Shown here in pieces: positions 7,375 through 7,721 of a stretch of 7,721 nucleotides of DNA (its first letter is position 1; the number at the start of each line of letters is the position of its first letter). A program made the translations under genes and the position numbers. The notes beneath the pieces are model-generated. The model was not told where the DNA came from. It worked only from the letters and a program-made list of their open reading frames with translations, and ran no database searches. This stretch comes from Candidatus Dojkabacteria bacterium UBA5209 (GTDB lineage Bacteria; Patescibacteriota; Dojkabacteria; SC72): the NCBI GenBank assembly GCA_002412645.1, contig DHVL01000025.1:1-7721 (forward strand), given 5' to 3'.

Positions 7375-7721
7375 TTACTCTTCTACAACTTCTCCCTCTT
7401 TTACCTCCTCTTCTTTCCCCTCTCCTTCCTTCTCAGGTTCTTTCTTGTTTTCAGAAGCTACTTTCTCATACATCTTCTTGCTTACATCTTGCATCTTCTT
7501 TGTAAGAGAATCTACTTTCTTTTCTAGTTCTTCTTCATTGAAGTCCTCTTTCTCTATTATCTTCTTTACTTCATCTACTCCTTCCTTAAGATCTTTCTTT
7601 TCATCTTCCTCTATTTTATCTCCATTCTCTTCCAAGAGTTTTTCAATGTTAAAGCATAGAGAGTCTGCATTGTTTCTCTTCTCTGCTCTTTCTCTTTTCT
7701 TTTTGTCTTCCTCTGCATGTT
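7375..7721 (-). CDS. dnaK: DnaK (Hsp70) C-terminal lid and tail, partial at the window edge
   Basis: The open frame enters from the right edge and ends in TAA. It gives 114 complete codons, so the ATPase domain and most of the substrate-binding domain lie outside the window. It begins HAEEDKKKRERAEKRNNADS, then LCFNIEKLLEENGDKI. This matches the helical lid of DnaK, where family members read along the lines of EEDKxxRExxExRNxADxLxY. The rest is a charged helical region (DFNEEELEKKVDSLTKKM) and a Glu/Lys-rich disordered tail ending EGEVVEE, in place of the common DVVDAEFEEV ending. A start at the internal TTG (7633-7635) would be wrong, because the homologous frame continues upstream. DnaK is the main Hsp70 foldase, working with DnaJ and GrpE. 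A strong terminator follows, so dnaK is the last gene of its transcript. Its promoter is not in view, so whether a CIRCE element precedes it is unknown. Confidence 0.95.
   Translation of the reverse strand, partial: HAEEDKKKRERAEKRNNADSLCFNIEKLLEENGDKIEEDEKKDLKEGVDEVKKIIEKEDFNEEELEKKVDSLTKKMQDVSKKMYEKVASENKKEPEKEGEGKEEEVKEGEVVEE

Noticed and set aside
7375..7635. A separate small acidic protein starting at the TTG at 7633-7635
   Set aside because: The same frame continues upstream into recognisable DnaK lid sequence, so this is only the 3' end of dnaK.

Overview
The window looks like AT-rich (roughly one-third GC, judged by eye) chromosomal sequence from a bacterium. The envelope genes resemble those of the Candidate Phyla Radiation (Patescibacteria): a divergent MurJ/MviN protein, a polytopic O-antigen-ligase-like protein fused to TPR repeats, and a shrunken ComF. 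A Dojkabacteria-, Katanobacteria- or Microgenomates-type lineage is plausible, but the assignment is inference from protein style and gene context. The code is standard: TAA, TAG and TGA all serve as stops. None of the six visible start codons has a clear Shine-Dalgarno sequence.

Genes, in the order they are transcribed on the minus strand: the C-terminal end of dnaK (cut by the right edge of the window), closed by a strong intrinsic terminator; a 761-residue membrane protein with an O-antigen-ligase-like core and a TPR tail; murJ, followed six bases later by a single-pass exported protein of unknown function; then groES and groEL. One gene, a degenerate comF, lies on the plus strand. It diverges from murJ and overlaps the end of the TPR gene by 4 bp.

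The most informative regulatory site lies in front of groES. A near-consensus promoter (TTGACA, 17 bp, TAAAAT) is followed at once by a 27-bp CIRCE-like inverted repeat with perfect outer arms (TTAGCA-N15-TGCTAA), which should cover the transcription start. groESL is therefore probably repressed by HrcA and induced by heat. A second reasonable promoter (TTGATT, 17 bp, TATGAT) precedes murJ. No terminator is visible between the murJ operon and groES, so read-through into groESL is possible.

Functionally, the window pairs protein-folding genes (dnaK, groES, groEL) with cell-envelope genes (a lipid-linked precursor flippase, a glycan polymerase/ligase-like protein and an exported accessory protein). 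The points most worth checking are the degenerate CIRCE, the ComF without a PRPP-binding motif, the MurJ without the canonical cavity arginines, and the ligase-like protein without the usual catalytic histidine motif. No stretch over 100 bases lacks a gene. I saw no tRNA, rRNA, CRISPR array, insertion sequence or other mobile element, and I did not find a clearly new multi-gene system.
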